Shown piece by piece: positions 34,204-43,285 of a DNA stretch of 48,050 nt. Location of the stretch: NCBI GenBank assembly GCA_029778715.1, contig JAKOPT010000095.1, positions 1 to 48,050 on the forward strand, given 5' to 3'. A program made the position numbers and the translations under genes. A model generated the notes under the pieces. That model did not search any database, was not told where the DNA came from, and saw only the letters and a list, made by a program, of their open reading frames with translations. Origin of the DNA: Actinomycetes bacterium (GTDB lineage: Bacteria; Actinomycetota; Actinomycetes; Actinomycetales; Dermatophilaceae). Positions within the stretch are counted from its first letter, which is position 1; every line of letters begins with the position of its first letter.

Positions 34204-34979
34204 GCGAGAGGACGGCCGCCCGCCCGATGCCCGCGTCGGGGCAGCGGGTCGCGGTCGTCACCGGGGCCGGCAGCGGCATCGGTGCGGCGACCGCACGGGC
34301 GCTGGCGCGCCAGGGGTATGCCGTGGTGTGCGCCGGGCGCCGCCTCGACCGGCTCGAGGCGGTGGCGGGCGAGATCGGCGGGGTCGCGGTGCGCTGCGAC
34401 GTGACGTCCGATTCCGATGTCGCCGCTGTCGCCGAGGTGGTCGGCGGGCGGGTCGACCTGCTCGTCAACAACGCCGGTGGCGCCCTGGGCGTCTCACCGG
34501 TCGCCGAGGGCGATGTCGAGCAGTGGCGCACGATGTACGAGACCAACGTCCTGGGCACCCTGCGCGTGACCAAGGCGTTGCTGCCCGCGCTCAGGGCAGC
34601 CGAGGGCATGATCGTCAACGTCGGCTCGATCGCGGGGCATCTGACCTACGAGGGCGGAGCGGGCTACACCGCGGCCAAGCACGGCCTCACTGCGCTCACC
34701 GAGACGCTGCGGTTGGAGTTGTGGGACCAGCCGGTGCGGGTCGGCGAGGTGGCACCGGGGATGGTGTGGACCGAGGAGTTCTCGCTCGTCCGGTTTGGCG
34801 GCGATCAGGCCAAGGCCGATGCCGTGTATGCCGGGGTGCCCGGTCCGCTCGTCGCCGAGGATGTCGCCGACGCGATCGTGTGGATGGCCACCCGCCCGGC
34901 GCACGTCAACATCGATCTGCTCGTCATCAAACCGCGCGCCCAGGCCGCCCCGCACAAGGTGCATCGCCTCGCCCCGTGA
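34200..34979 (+). CDS. SDR family oxidoreductase
   Basis: 259 aa. Classical short-chain dehydrogenase: NAD(P)-binding TGAGSGIG (about residue 21), a CDVTSD acidic/Asp turn, NNAGG, the catalytic Ser in VNVGSIAGH and YTAAKHG with the Tyr-x3-Lys pair. The Arg-rich turn after the second strand (AGRRLDR) favours NADP(H). The substrate is unknown; pairing with the hotdog gene could point to acyl or keto compounds. The start is GTG 34200 within the previous gene's stop; the longer open frame upstream overlaps that gene and is not used. Confidence 0.9.
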   Translation: MSERTAARPMPASGQRVAVVTGAGSGIGAATARALARQGYAVVCAGRRLDRLEAVAGEIGGVAVRCDVTSDSDVAAVAEVVGGRVDLLVNNAGGALGVSPVAEGDVEQWRTMYETNVLGTLRVTKALLPALRAAEGMIVNVGSIAGHLTYEGGAGYTAAKHGLTALTETLRLELWDQPVRVGEVAPGMVWTEEFSLVRFGGDQAKADAVYAGVPGPLVAEDVADAIVWMATRPAHVNIDLLVIKPRAQAAPHKVHRLAP

Positions 34980-34994
34980 CCTCCCCGGGGCGGG

Positions 34995-35669
34995 TCACGG
35001 CTGGCGGCGATGCACCCGCCACGCGCCGGCGTCGGCCAGGGTGCCCGGCCCGATCCGGCTGAGGACGATCCGGTCGTGGAGCCGGTTGCGCCGCCCGCCC
35101 CAGAACTCGACCTCGTCGGGCACGATCCGATAGCCGCCCCAGAAGTCCGGGACCGGCACCTCGCCAGCGGCCCCCAACTCGGGCCAGCGGGCGGCATACT
35201 CCTCGTAGGCGGCCTCGAGAGCGGCGCGCGAGGCGATCGGTTCGGACTGACGCGAGGTCCACGCCGAGATCCGCGAGCCGTAGGGGCGGGTGTCGAAATA
35301 CTGCTCGACCTCCTCGCGCGACACCTCGTGCGCCACGCCGCGGAACCGGATCGCGCGGAACATCGAGGGCCACACGAGTGCCGCCGCGACCCGGGGGTTG
35401 CCGGCGATCTCGCGCCCCTTGGTCGAGGTGAGCGCCGTGACGAACCCCGGGCCGCGCTCGTCAAGGAACCGCATGAGCACCGTGCGCACGTTGGGCGCGC
35501 CGTCGGCGTCAACGGTCGCCAGCGAGAGGGCGAGGGGTTCGGGGACGTCGCCGGCGGCGGTATGCCGCGCGCTCGCGTCCTCGACCCAGCGCCGGATCTG
35601 CTCCAACGGGGTGGCCGCCAGGTCGGCCTCGTCGAGTCCTTCGCCGTCGTAGTCAACTCGCGTGCTCAC
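34995..35669 (-). CDS. pdxH: pyridoxamine 5'-phosphate oxidase
   Basis: 224 aa. It oxidises PNP or PMP to pyridoxal phosphate using FMN and O2. Motifs: LALSLATVDADGAPNVRTVLMRFLDERG, FVTALTSTKGREIAGNPRVAAALVW, RFRGVAHEVSREEVEQYFDTRPYGSRISAWTSRQSEP, and the C-terminal VEFWGGRRNRLHDRI, which lines the FMN and PLP sites. The start is GTG 35669, with TACGAT 6 nt upstream; the open frame to 37034 is antisense to citrate synthase and is rejected. It ends tail-to-tail with the SDR gene. It supplies PLP, which serC nearby needs. Confidence 0.95.
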   Translation of the reverse strand: MSTRVDYDGEGLDEADLAATPLEQIRRWVEDASARHTAAGDVPEPLALSLATVDADGAPNVRTVLMRFLDERGPGFVTALTSTKGREIAGNPRVAAALVWPSMFRAIRFRGVAHEVSREEVEQYFDTRPYGSRISAWTSRQSEPIASRAALEAAYEEYAARWPELGAAGEVPVPDFWGGYRIVPDEVEFWGGRRNRLHDRIVLSRIGPGTLADAGAWRVHRRQP

Positions 35670-35675
35670 GACTCG

Positions 35676-35681
35676 ATCGTA
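35676..35681 (-). promoter_or_regulatory. -10 box of pdxH (leaderless)
   Basis: TACGAT on the minus strand, 6 nt before the GTG at 35669. Confidence 0.5.
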
Positions 35682-35834
35682 GGCGTGCGCGGCGGCTTCG
35701 GGGCCGGGGGACGGCATACCGGCGCCGCGGCATACGGAACGGGGCACCGAACGGCGAAACGCTCGGTGCACAATGATCCTGCCCCGACGACGACGTGGGG
35801 GACAGGCGACGCGCCCCGACCGTGCGCAGGACAG

Positions 35835-37022
35835 ATGGGACCACTCGTGACCGACCAGTCGACCCCGACTCCGGCCGCAACCGCGGCATCCGCCTCTCCG
35901 GCCCCGCCCGCCGCCCCGCCGGCCGTCGGCGCCGACACCTTCCACCCCGGCCTCGAGGGTGTCATCGCGTTCGAGTCCGAGATCGCCGAGCCCGACAAGG
36001 AGGGCGGGGCGCTGCGCTACCGCGGCGTCGACCTCAACGACCTCGTCGGCCGCATCTCCTTCGGCCAGGTGTGGGGGCTGTTGGTGGACAACGAGTTCGG
36101 GCCCGGGCTCCCGCCGGCTGAGCCATTCCCGCTGCCCGTCCACACCGGCGACATCCGGGTCAACGCGCAATCCGCCCTGGCCCAGTTGGCGCCCGTCTGG
36201 GGCTTCAAACCGCTCCTCGACATCTCCCCCGAACAGGCCCGCGAAGACCTCGCCCGGGCCTCGGTCACGGCGCTGTCGTTCATCGCCCAGTCGGCCCACG
36301 GCCTGGGGCGGCCCATGGTCCCCCAGCGCGAGGTCGACAAGGGCGAAACGATCGTCGAACGGTTCATGATCCGCTGGCGCGGCGAACCCGACCCCAAGCA
36401 CGTCGAAGCCATCGACGCCTACTTCATCTCCGCGGCCGAGCACGGCATGAACGCCTCGACCTTCACCGCGCGCGTCATCGCCTCGACCGGTGCCGACGTC
36501 GCCGCCTGCCTCTCCGGAGCGGTCGGGGCGCTCTCCGGCCCGCTCCACGGCGGGGCACCGAGCCGCGCCCAGCACATGATCGAAGGCGTCGAACGCGAAG
36601 GCGACGCGCGCCGCTACGTCAAGGCCGTCATGGACCGCAAGGAGCGCCTCATGGGCTTCGGGCACCGGGTCTACCGGGCGTATGACCCGCGCGCCGCGGT
36701 GCTCCGTGAGACCTGCCGCCGCCTGGAGGCCCCCCGCTACCAGGTCGCCCTCGAACTCGAGCAGGCCGCCATCGCCGAACTCGCCGAGCGTTACCCGGCG
36801 CGCAAGATGGAGACCAACGTCGACTTCTGGGCGGCGGTGCTCCTCGATTTCGCCCAGGTGCCCAGCGAGATGATGACCCCCCTGTTCGTGTGCGCCCGCA
36901 CGGCCGGCTGGTCCGCGCACATCCTCGAGCAGAAGAAGACCGGTCGCCTGATCCGCCCGAGTTCGCGCTACATCGGCCCGGGCCCGCGTCCCCTTGAGGC
37001 TGTGGCCGGCTACCGCCCGTAG
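35835..37022 (+). CDS. citrate synthase (CitA/citrate synthase 2-like)
   Basis: About 395 aa. It condenses acetyl-CoA and oxaloacetate. Catalytic residues of the family are visible: His in AEHGMNASTFTAR, His in MGFGHRVYRAYDPRA, and Asp in METNVDFWAAV. The N-terminus has a 30-residue Ala/Pro/Ser-rich extension before FHPGLEGVIAFESEIAEPDKEGGALRYRGVDL. The group with SEIAEPDK and ALRYRGVD is the actinobacterial CitA type, distinct from GltA. ATG 35835 follows a short AGGA site; GTG 35847 is an in-frame alternative. It is divergent from pdxH, and serC lies close by, as in other Actinobacteria. Confidence 0.93.
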   Translation: MGPLVTDQSTPTPAATAASASPAPPAAPPAVGADTFHPGLEGVIAFESEIAEPDKEGGALRYRGVDLNDLVGRISFGQVWGLLVDNEFGPGLPPAEPFPLPVHTGDIRVNAQSALAQLAPVWGFKPLLDISPEQAREDLARASVTALSFIAQSAHGLGRPMVPQREVDKGETIVERFMIRWRGEPDPKHVEAIDAYFISAAEHGMNASTFTARVIASTGADVAACLSGAVGALSGPLHGGAPSRAQHMIEGVEREGDARRYVKAVMDRKERLMGFGHRVYRAYDPRAAVLRETCRRLEAPRYQVALELEQAAIAELAERYPARKMETNVDFWAAVLLDFAQVPSEMMTPLFVCARTAGWSAHILEQKKTGRLIRPSSRYIGPGPRPLEAVAGYRP

Positions 37023-37111
37023 TTTTCGTCGCACCTCCCGCGGCCGTATGCCGTCCGCCCTCGTCTCGCTCTGGCAGGACGAGCACGCGCGGCGCGGGGA
37101 TTGGGGCCCCG

Positions 37112-38026
37112 TCAGCCGCTCCCTGACGTCGCGGGATGAACCAGGACGCGCAGCGCCTCAACGGCCGCCCCTTGTCGCGGGGGCAGGAGGTGCACCCCCG
37201 GGATGGCGGGGGCGGCCCCTGCCGCCCCCGCCCCCGCCAGGGTGAGTGGCACGCGTTCGGCCACGAGGGCGAGTTCGGTGGCACAGGCCAGGAAGCGCCT
37301 GGCGGAGGTCGCGGCCAGCACGACGACATCCACTCCGTCAAGCGCCGAGAGCAGATCGGGCACCGGGGTGTCGGCCCCGAGGTGCCGCACGCGCCAGCCG
37401 GCTTGGCCCAGGAGGCTCCCGAACAGCACGAGCGGCAGATCGTGCAGTTCCGTTGGCGGGCACGCGAGCAAGGCCACCGGTGCCGCCGCGGTCCGCGGCA
37501 TCGCCACTGCGGCGAATCGGCGCCGGATGACGGCCGTGATGAAGTGCTCGCCCGCGATCCCCATAGCCCCGGCCTCCCACTGCCGGCCGATGTCAGCGAG
37601 GAAGGGCAAGACGGCCTCGTCGATGGCGGCGGTCAGGGACAACCGGGCGAGCACCTCATCGAGGGCCGCCTCGGCACCGGCCTCGTCGAACTCGATCGCG
37701 CATCTGAGCAGGTCGCGCCTGAGGGTCTGGGCAGCACTCCCTTCACCAGCGAGGCGATCATCGCGGACGGCCGGTTCGGGCAGCCGGTCGCGGTCGGTGG
37801 CCAACACCCGGGCCGCCGCCTGGGCCGGAGCCACCCCGTGCGCTCGCAAGGCGAGCACCTCGCGCAGCCGCCGCTCGTCATCCGGTCCGTAGAGCCGGTA
37901 GCCGCCGAGGGTGCGCGTGGGACGCAACAGTCCGTAGCGCTCTTCCCATTTGCGCAGCGCATGGGGGCTCAGCCCGACCCGAGCCGCGAGTTCCCCGATC
38001 CGCAGCCCGCCCGTCGCGTCGCTCAC
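37112..38026 (-). CDS. MerR family regulator with B12-binding domain (CarH/LitR-like photoreceptor type)
   Basis: 304 aa. The N-terminal MerR helix-turn-helix (LRIGELAARVGLSPHALRKWEERYGLLRP) binds DNA. A B12-binding cap domain follows with W150-x9-E160-H161, and then a Rossmann cobalamin domain with the lower-ligand candidate H195 (TELHDLP) and the HLGADTP loop. The W/E/H positions match the spacing of CarH, in which adenosyl-B12 is the light sensor. No carotenoid gene is in the window, so the target is unknown. The start is GTG 38026, preceded by AAGGA and by a 6-codon leader ORF that ends in the same GTGA. It converges on the citrate synthase gene. Confidence 0.88.
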   Translation of the reverse strand: MSDATGGLRIGELAARVGLSPHALRKWEERYGLLRPTRTLGGYRLYGPDDERRLREVLALRAHGVAPAQAAARVLATDRDRLPEPAVRDDRLAGEGSAAQTLRRDLLRCAIEFDEAGAEAALDEVLARLSLTAAIDEAVLPFLADIGRQWEAGAMGIAGEHFITAVIRRRFAAVAMPRTAAAPVALLACPPTELHDLPLVLFGSLLGQAGWRVRHLGADTPVPDLLSALDGVDVVVLAATSARRFLACATELALVAERVPLTLAGAGAAGAAPAIPGVHLLPPRQGAAVEALRVLVHPATSGSG

Positions 38027-38043
38027 CGTGCCATCCTTGCCAT
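38023..38043 (-). CDS. 6-codon leader ORF before the MerR-B12 gene
   Basis: Reads MARMAR then TGA, which overlaps the MerR GTG start (GTGA). TAGGGT (38050-38055) lies 6 nt before its ATG, so the mRNA is probably leaderless and this mini-ORF is read first. Function as a peptide is doubtful; coupling of translation is the likelier role. Confidence 0.35.
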   Translation of the reverse strand: MARMAR

Positions 38044-38049
38044 GCGCCC

Positions 38050-38055
38050 ACCCTA
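38050..38055 (-). promoter_or_regulatory. -10 box of the MerR-B12 transcript
   Basis: TAGGGT on the minus strand, 6 nt before the leader ORF's ATG at 38043. Confidence 0.45.
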
Positions 38056-38193
38056 CTCGCACACACAGGTTTAGACGAACCCTTGACGTCCAGGTCCCTG
38101 CGCCCACGCAAGAGCCATCGCGCCCCGTGCTAGCACGAGACCCCGGCGCGGCAGCCGAGGAACCCTGGCGGGACCGCGGCATACCGGGCTTGA

Positions 38194-39387
<1,194 letters not shown>

Positions 39388-39401
39388 CCCGCATTGCCCG
39401 T

Positions 39402-39449
39402 CCTTCCGTGCAGGAGGTGGGGTGATCACCCCACCTCCTGCACGGAAGG
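39402..39449. terminator. perfect 48-bp palindrome, bidirectional terminator
   Basis: Every base pairs with its partner around the centre TGATCA (39423-39428). The arms read CCTTCCGTGCAGGAGGTGGG then GTGA. It lies 15 bp after the serC stop and before the convergent small ORF at 39464. Its core GGGGTGATCACCCCAC recurs in the 85-bp tandem repeats at 9.3 kb. Confidence 0.85.
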
Positions 39450-39463
39450 CGGCGACGCCGGAG

Positions 39464-39550
39464 TCAGCGGACCAGGGCGGCGAGAATGGCGACGGCGATG
39501 AGCACCGCCAGCACCCCCAAGGTCAGCCGGCGTCGCGTCGAAGCGTTCAT
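39464..39550 (-). CDS. small single-helix membrane peptide
   Basis: 28 aa, MNASTRRRLTLGVL then a hydrophobic stretch ending LAALVR: a short basic head and one membrane helix. The ATG overlaps the stop of the 63-aa ORF upstream (ATGA). No Shine-Dalgarno sequence. Overlapping order and a membrane helix are the only support; it may not be real. Confidence 0.35.
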   Translation of the reverse strand: MNASTRRRLTLGVLAVLIAVAILAALVR

Positions 39551-39738
39551 CGGAGCCACGTCCGGGGCGTGCGGTGGCGAACACGCCCGTTCGACTCCGG
39601 ACTTGCCGTCGCGTCCAGACGCGGATGCCGCTCGCTGTTCCAAGTCACCGATCCATTGTCCTCCGCCGCGACGCGCCGACAAACCACGCTCGACTCCGCC
39701 GCCACTCTCACGGCACAAGACCGCACGATCTCACTCAC
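39547..39738 (-). CDS. hypothetical 63-aa protein
   Basis: Starts at GTG 39738 inside the end of the GH13 gene (8-bp overlap) and ends in TGA overlapping the next ATG. The sequence is basic with no known motif (NGSVTWNSERHPRL in the middle). The chain of overlaps suggests an operon; coding is not proven. Confidence 0.25.
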   Translation of the reverse strand: MSEIVRSCAVRVAAESSVVCRRVAAEDNGSVTWNSERHPRLDATASPESNGRVRHRTPRTWLR

Positions 39739-41083
39739 CTGCGTCCAGAATCGCCCACCCGCGCGCCGGTAGCGTCACCTCGTCTCGGGCGCGGACCTGA
39801 GCGCCTGCGGACCCGGCGAGCACCTGGCGCCCCCCGCCGGCGGGCAGTTGGGCCGGGGTGTCGGCGATGTTGAGTGCGACGACGATCTGGGGTCGGCCCT
39901 GCTCCCCCGCGTCGGCCCCGGGTGCCCCGAGCGCCTCGACGCGATAGACGAGTTGTTCGTTGGTCAGGGCCACCTGGGTCGTGCGGGCCCGGTGCAGCCA
40001 CGGATGCCGCCGCCGCAGCGCGATCAACTCCTGGTGCAGCCGGTAGGTCGGCTCCCCCAACTTGGACAACTCGCCGGGCGTCTGCGGGAACGGTGGACGC
40101 ACCTCGTCGTCACCGCCGACGCGCTCGTGTTTCACGCCGCGATAGGCCTGTTCGTCGCCGGCATAGATCGCAGGCGTCCCCCCGACGGTCAGCAACACGA
40201 CGAGGGCGTGGGCGAGAAACTCCGGCGAACGCAACTGGGAGGCGATCCGGGTGACGTCGTGGTTGCCGATGAACGTCCACGGCACGAACGTCGCCAGCAT
40301 CTCGTCGTGCCGTGTCAATGCCCACGCCAACTCGAAGAGGTTGCCGTCGTTGAGGGCGCTCCAGGTGGCCTTCCGCAGTTCGTACTGGGTGACCGCGTCC
40401 ATCCCCGACTCCCGGACGATCGCGGCATACTCCCCGTGGATCACCTCGCCGCACACGTAGACCTCGGGGAACGCCTCCCGCACCCGGGGCAGCACCCCGG
40501 CCCAGAAGGAGGGCGGCACGGCGTATGCCGCGTCGAGCCGCCACGCGTCCACCCCTCGGGCGCACCACCGGGTCATGACGTCGACGACGAGGTCGCGCAC
40601 CGCCGGGGACTCGTGGTCGAGTTCGACGAGTAGATCGTGCCCCTCGAAGGTGCGGGCCCGCGGGCGCCCGTCCGGGCCGGCGTCGAGCGCGAACCAGCCC
40701 GCTCGCGGCGCCTCCCAGCCCAACTCGAGCACCTCCCGGTAGGCCGGGTGCTCACGTCCGACGTGGTTGAAGACCCCGTCGAGCATGACCTTGAGCCCGC
40801 GCTCGTGACAGGCCTGCACGAGCGCCGCGAAATCGTCCTCGTCCCCGAGCCGGTCGTCGATGCGCTCGAAGTCGACGGTGTCGTAGCCGTGCGTCGTCGC
40901 CGCGAAGATCGGCCCGAGCGCCAACCCGGATGCACCGAGCGCGACGATGTAGTCGAGCCAGGGAATGAGGCCCCGCAGTGACCGGCGCACGCTCCGGTCA
41001 ACCCCGGTGGGGTCGGCCCCGAGGAAACCCAAGGGGTAGACCTGCCACCAGATGCTGTGCTCGACCCAGGACGGTTCGCTCAT
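39731..41083 (-). CDS. GH13 family alpha-amylase-type glycosidase
   Basis: 450 aa. An (alpha/beta)8 barrel with all GH13 regions: region I DGVFNHVG, region II VDAWRLDAAY with the Asp nucleophile, region III YVCGEVIHGEY with the Glu acid/base, and region IV FIGNHDVTRIAS with the transition-state Asp. The C-terminal beta domain ends the protein. The N-terminus WWQVYPLGFLGA, with no signal peptide, suggests a cytosolic oligosaccharide or glycogen/trehalose-related enzyme; exact specificity is not assignable. TACCGT lies 7 nt before the ATG, so a leaderless mRNA is probable. Confidence 0.9.
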   Translation of the reverse strand: MSEPSWVEHSIWWQVYPLGFLGADPTGVDRSVRRSLRGLIPWLDYIVALGASGLALGPIFAATTHGYDTVDFERIDDRLGDEDDFAALVQACHERGLKVMLDGVFNHVGREHPAYREVLELGWEAPRAGWFALDAGPDGRPRARTFEGHDLLVELDHESPAVRDLVVDVMTRWCARGVDAWRLDAAYAVPPSFWAGVLPRVREAFPEVYVCGEVIHGEYAAIVRESGMDAVTQYELRKATWSALNDGNLFELAWALTRHDEMLATFVPWTFIGNHDVTRIASQLRSPEFLAHALVVLLTVGGTPAIYAGDEQAYRGVKHERVGGDDEVRPPFPQTPGELSKLGEPTYRLHQELIALRRRHPWLHRARTTQVALTNEQLVYRVEALGAPGADAGEQGRPQIVVALNIADTPAQLPAGGGRQVLAGSAGAQVRARDEVTLPARGWAILDAGE

Positions 41084-41090
41084 GCCCTCG

Positions 41091-41096
41091 ACGGTA
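41091..41096 (-). promoter_or_regulatory. -10 box of the GH13 gene (leaderless)
   Basis: TACCGT on the minus strand, 7 nt before the ATG at 41083. Confidence 0.45.
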
Positions 41097-41123
41097 CTTC
41101 AGGGCGCCGACGGCGTGACCGTC

Positions 41124-41145
41124 TCGCCCCGCTTACCCGGGGCGA
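41124..41145 (-). terminator. hairpin terminator after the NCS2 permease gene
   Basis: TCGCCCCG and its complement CGGGGCGA around the 6-base loop CTTACC. It begins 48 bp downstream of the permease stop and lies upstream of the GH13 promoter. Confidence 0.6.
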
Positions 41146-41192
41146 CCACGGCATACCGAGAGAAAACCCACACTCGCCCCGGGGGCCCGACC

Positions 41193-42680
41193 TCACACGC
41201 CGAGCGCGGCCTTGATCGGGTCGATGGCGAAGTAGAGGACGAAGAGACCGGCGACGATCCACATGAGCGGGTGAACCACGGCTGCCTTGCCGCGGACGAT
41301 CTTGATGAGGACGTAAGCGACGAACCCGGCGCCGATGCCTGCGGTGATCGAGTAGGTGAACGGCATCAGGACGATGGTGAGGAACGCCGGGATGGCGATC
41401 TCCAGGTCGTTCCAGTCGATCTCGCGGACCTGCTGCATCATGAGGAACCCGACGAGCACGAGCGCGGGCACGGCCGCCTCGGACGGGATGATCTTGACCA
41501 GCGGCGCGAACACCATGGAGAGCAGGAACAACACACCGGTGACGACCGAGGCGAACCCGGTGCGGGCGCCTTCGCCGACTCCCGAGGCCGATTCGATGTA
41601 TGCCGTGTTGGACGAGACCCCGGCGGCGCCACCGGCGGCGGCGGCGAGGGAGTCGATGACGAGGATGCGCTCGGTGCTCGGCGGCAGGCCCTCCTCGTCG
41701 AGCAGTCCGGCCTCGGCGCCGATGGCCGTCATCGTGCCCATGGTGTCGAAGAAGTCGGCGAGCATGAGGGTGAAGATGAGGAGCACGGCCGCGACGATCC
41801 CGACCCGCTGGAAGGAGCCGAGGAGCGAGAAGTGACCGAGGGTCGACAGGGTGGGCGTCTCGATGATCTTGTCGGGCAGCCCGGGCACCACGAGGTTCCA
41901 GCCGACCGGGTTGACCTTGTCCCCGGCGACCTGCGGCCCGATCTTGGCGATCGCCTCGACGACGATGGCCACGACGGTGGTGCCGATAATGGCGAGCAGG
42001 ATGGCGCCCTTGACCTTGCGGACCCACAAGATGACGATGAGGACCAGGCCAAGGACGAAGACGAAGGTCGGCCAGCCGTTGATGAACCCGTCGGTGCCCA
42101 GTTGCACCGGCACCGGGCCTTGGCCGGTGCGACGCACGAAGCCGGCGTCGACGAACCCGATGAGGGCGATGAAGAGCCCGATCCCCACGGAGATCGCGAC
42201 CTTGAGTTGGGTGGGCACGGCATGGAACACCGCGGTCCTAAATCCGGTGAGGACGAGGATCAAGATGATGACACCCTCGAGAACGACCAGGCCCATCGCG
42301 TCGGCCCACGTCATCTTCGAGGCGATCGCGAACGCGACAAACGCGTTGAGCCCCAGGCCGGTGGCGAGCGCGAGCGGGAAGTTGGCGACCAGCCCCATGA
42401 GGATGGTCATGACGCCGGCGACGAGGGCGGTGCCTGCGGCGATGGCCGGCAGGTTGGACCCGTCGCCGGCGCCGCCACCGAGGAAATTGCCGTTGGCGTC
42501 CTTGGCGAACCCGAGGATGAGCGGGTTGAGGACGACGATGTAGGCCATCGTGAAGAAGGTGACGACACCGCCGCGGATCTCCTGACCGATGCTCGACCCC
42601 CTCTCGCTGATCTTGAAGAAGCGGTCAAGGCCGTTCGTGGGCTGGGGGGCGGACGGTCGCTCGACCGCGGCGTGACTCAT
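41193..42680 (-). CDS. NCS2 family permease (AzgA-type adenine/guanine/hypoxanthine transporter)
   Basis: 495 aa with 12-14 membrane segments. Family signatures are the N-terminal RGSSIGQEIRGGVVTFFTMAYIVVLNP, the ANFPLALATGLGLNAFVAFAIA block, IGLFIALIGFVDAGFV, and the DFFDTMGTMTAIGAEAGL motif of helix 8. AzgA proteins import purine bases with protons. ATG 42680 with TAGGGT 7 nt upstream is favoured over the longer frame to 42752, which would read into the box repeats. No purine gene is adjacent. Confidence 0.9.
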   Translation of the reverse strand: MSHAAVERPSAPQPTNGLDRFFKISERGSSIGQEIRGGVVTFFTMAYIVVLNPLILGFAKDANGNFLGGGAGDGSNLPAIAAGTALVAGVMTILMGLVANFPLALATGLGLNAFVAFAIASKMTWADAMGLVVLEGVIILILVLTGFRTAVFHAVPTQLKVAISVGIGLFIALIGFVDAGFVRRTGQGPVPVQLGTDGFINGWPTFVFVLGLVLIVILWVRKVKGAILLAIIGTTVVAIVVEAIAKIGPQVAGDKVNPVGWNLVVPGLPDKIIETPTLSTLGHFSLLGSFQRVGIVAAVLLIFTLMLADFFDTMGTMTAIGAEAGLLDEEGLPPSTERILVIDSLAAAAGGAAGVSSNTAYIESASGVGEGARTGFASVVTGVLFLLSMVFAPLVKIIPSEAAVPALVLVGFLMMQQVREIDWNDLEIAIPAFLTIVLMPFTYSITAGIGAGFVAYVLIKIVRGKAAVVHPLMWIVAGLFVLYFAIDPIKAALGV

Positions 42681-42687
42681 GGCGCAC

Positions 42688-42693
42688 ACCCTA
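42688..42693 (-). promoter_or_regulatory. -10 box of the NCS2 permease gene (leaderless)
   Basis: TAGGGT on the minus strand, 7 nt before the ATG at 42680. Confidence 0.5.
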
Positions 42694-42749
42694 GCGAGGC
42701 CCGGCGACACCGATCCGCCCGCCTCCCCGCCTCCCCGACCACCCACCCC

Positions 42750-42883
42750 CACCTGTCACTAATCGACCAATAGGTGGGTTGTGTACCAATGGATGCCGCG
42801 CACCGGGTATGCCGCCCACCTGTCACCAATCGACCAATAGGTGGGTTGTGTACCAATGGATGCCGTGCCACCGGGTATGCCGC
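42750..42883. repeat. two 67-bp intergenic copies of the CCACCTATTGGT box
   Basis: Tandem units start at 42750 and 42817. Read on the minus strand, each has ACAACCCACCTATTGGTCGAT, the same core as the boxes at 11.7 and 17.9 kb. Each unit ends with a GTATGCCGCC heptamer site. The pair lies in the divergent gap between the permease and the DUF2530 gene. Confidence 0.88.
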
Positions 42884-42930
42884 CCACCCGCCGACACTGC
42901 CGGCCGACCCCGGACTCCTGGAGGCACCGT

Positions 42931-42936
42931 TAGGGT
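42931..42936 (+). promoter_or_regulatory. -10 box of the DUF2530 gene (leaderless)
   Basis: TAGGGT, 6 nt before the ATG at 42943; GAGG within the gap could also help translation. Confidence 0.45.
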
Positions 42937-42942
42937 GAGGAC

Positions 42943-43170
42943 ATGTCCGACCAGCCGCCACTTGAGCCGCTCGCCGTGCCGACGCGCCGGATCGTAGCGA
43001 TTGGCATGGTCGGGTGGGCGATCGCGCTCGCCGTCATCCTCGCGGTCCCGGCCCTCCACACCGGGAGCCGGTCGTGGTGGCCGTGGGCGTGCGTCACCGG
43101 CCTTGCACTGGGGACCATCGGCTACGCCTACGTGGCGCGCGGGCGCGGCAACGCCGCCGACGCGGAGTAG
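42943..43170 (+). CDS. DUF2530 small membrane protein
   Basis: 75 aa with two membrane helices (IVAIGMVGWAIALAVILAV and WACVTGLALGTIGYAYVA), the SRSWWPWAC block between, and an N-terminal PPLEPLAVPTRRIVAIG. This matches the actinobacterial DUF2530 family, of unknown function, often found next to the DUF3027 and cold-shock genes as here. A 9-bp-arm hairpin at 43260 separates it from the convergent DUF3027 gene. Confidence 0.85.
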   Translation: MSDQPPLEPLAVPTRRIVAIGMVGWAIALAVILAVPALHTGSRSWWPWACVTGLALGTIGYAYVARGRGNAADAE

Positions 43171-43259
43171 CCAGACCTCTCAAGGGGTGGAGCCGACCCC
43201 GCGGGCCGGGCAGCCGACCGGTGTGCCCGATGGTGGAGCCGCCGACCCGCCCCCACCGC

Positions 43260-43282
43260 CACGATCCCTCACGGGGATCGTG
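43260..43282. terminator. bidirectional hairpin terminator
   Basis: CACGATCCC and its complement around the loop TCACG, between the convergent DUF2530 and DUF3027 genes. Confidence 0.7.
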
Positions 43283-43285
43283 CCC

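Noticed and set aside
35670..37034. Extension of the pdxH frame upstream to 37034
   Set aside because: It runs antisense through the citrate synthase gene; the leaderless promoter and family length place the start at 35669.
41052..42773. 573-aa plus-strand open frame opposite the NCS2 permease
   Set aside because: Asp/Glu/His-rich translation typical of an antisense shadow; the minus strand encodes a clear permease.
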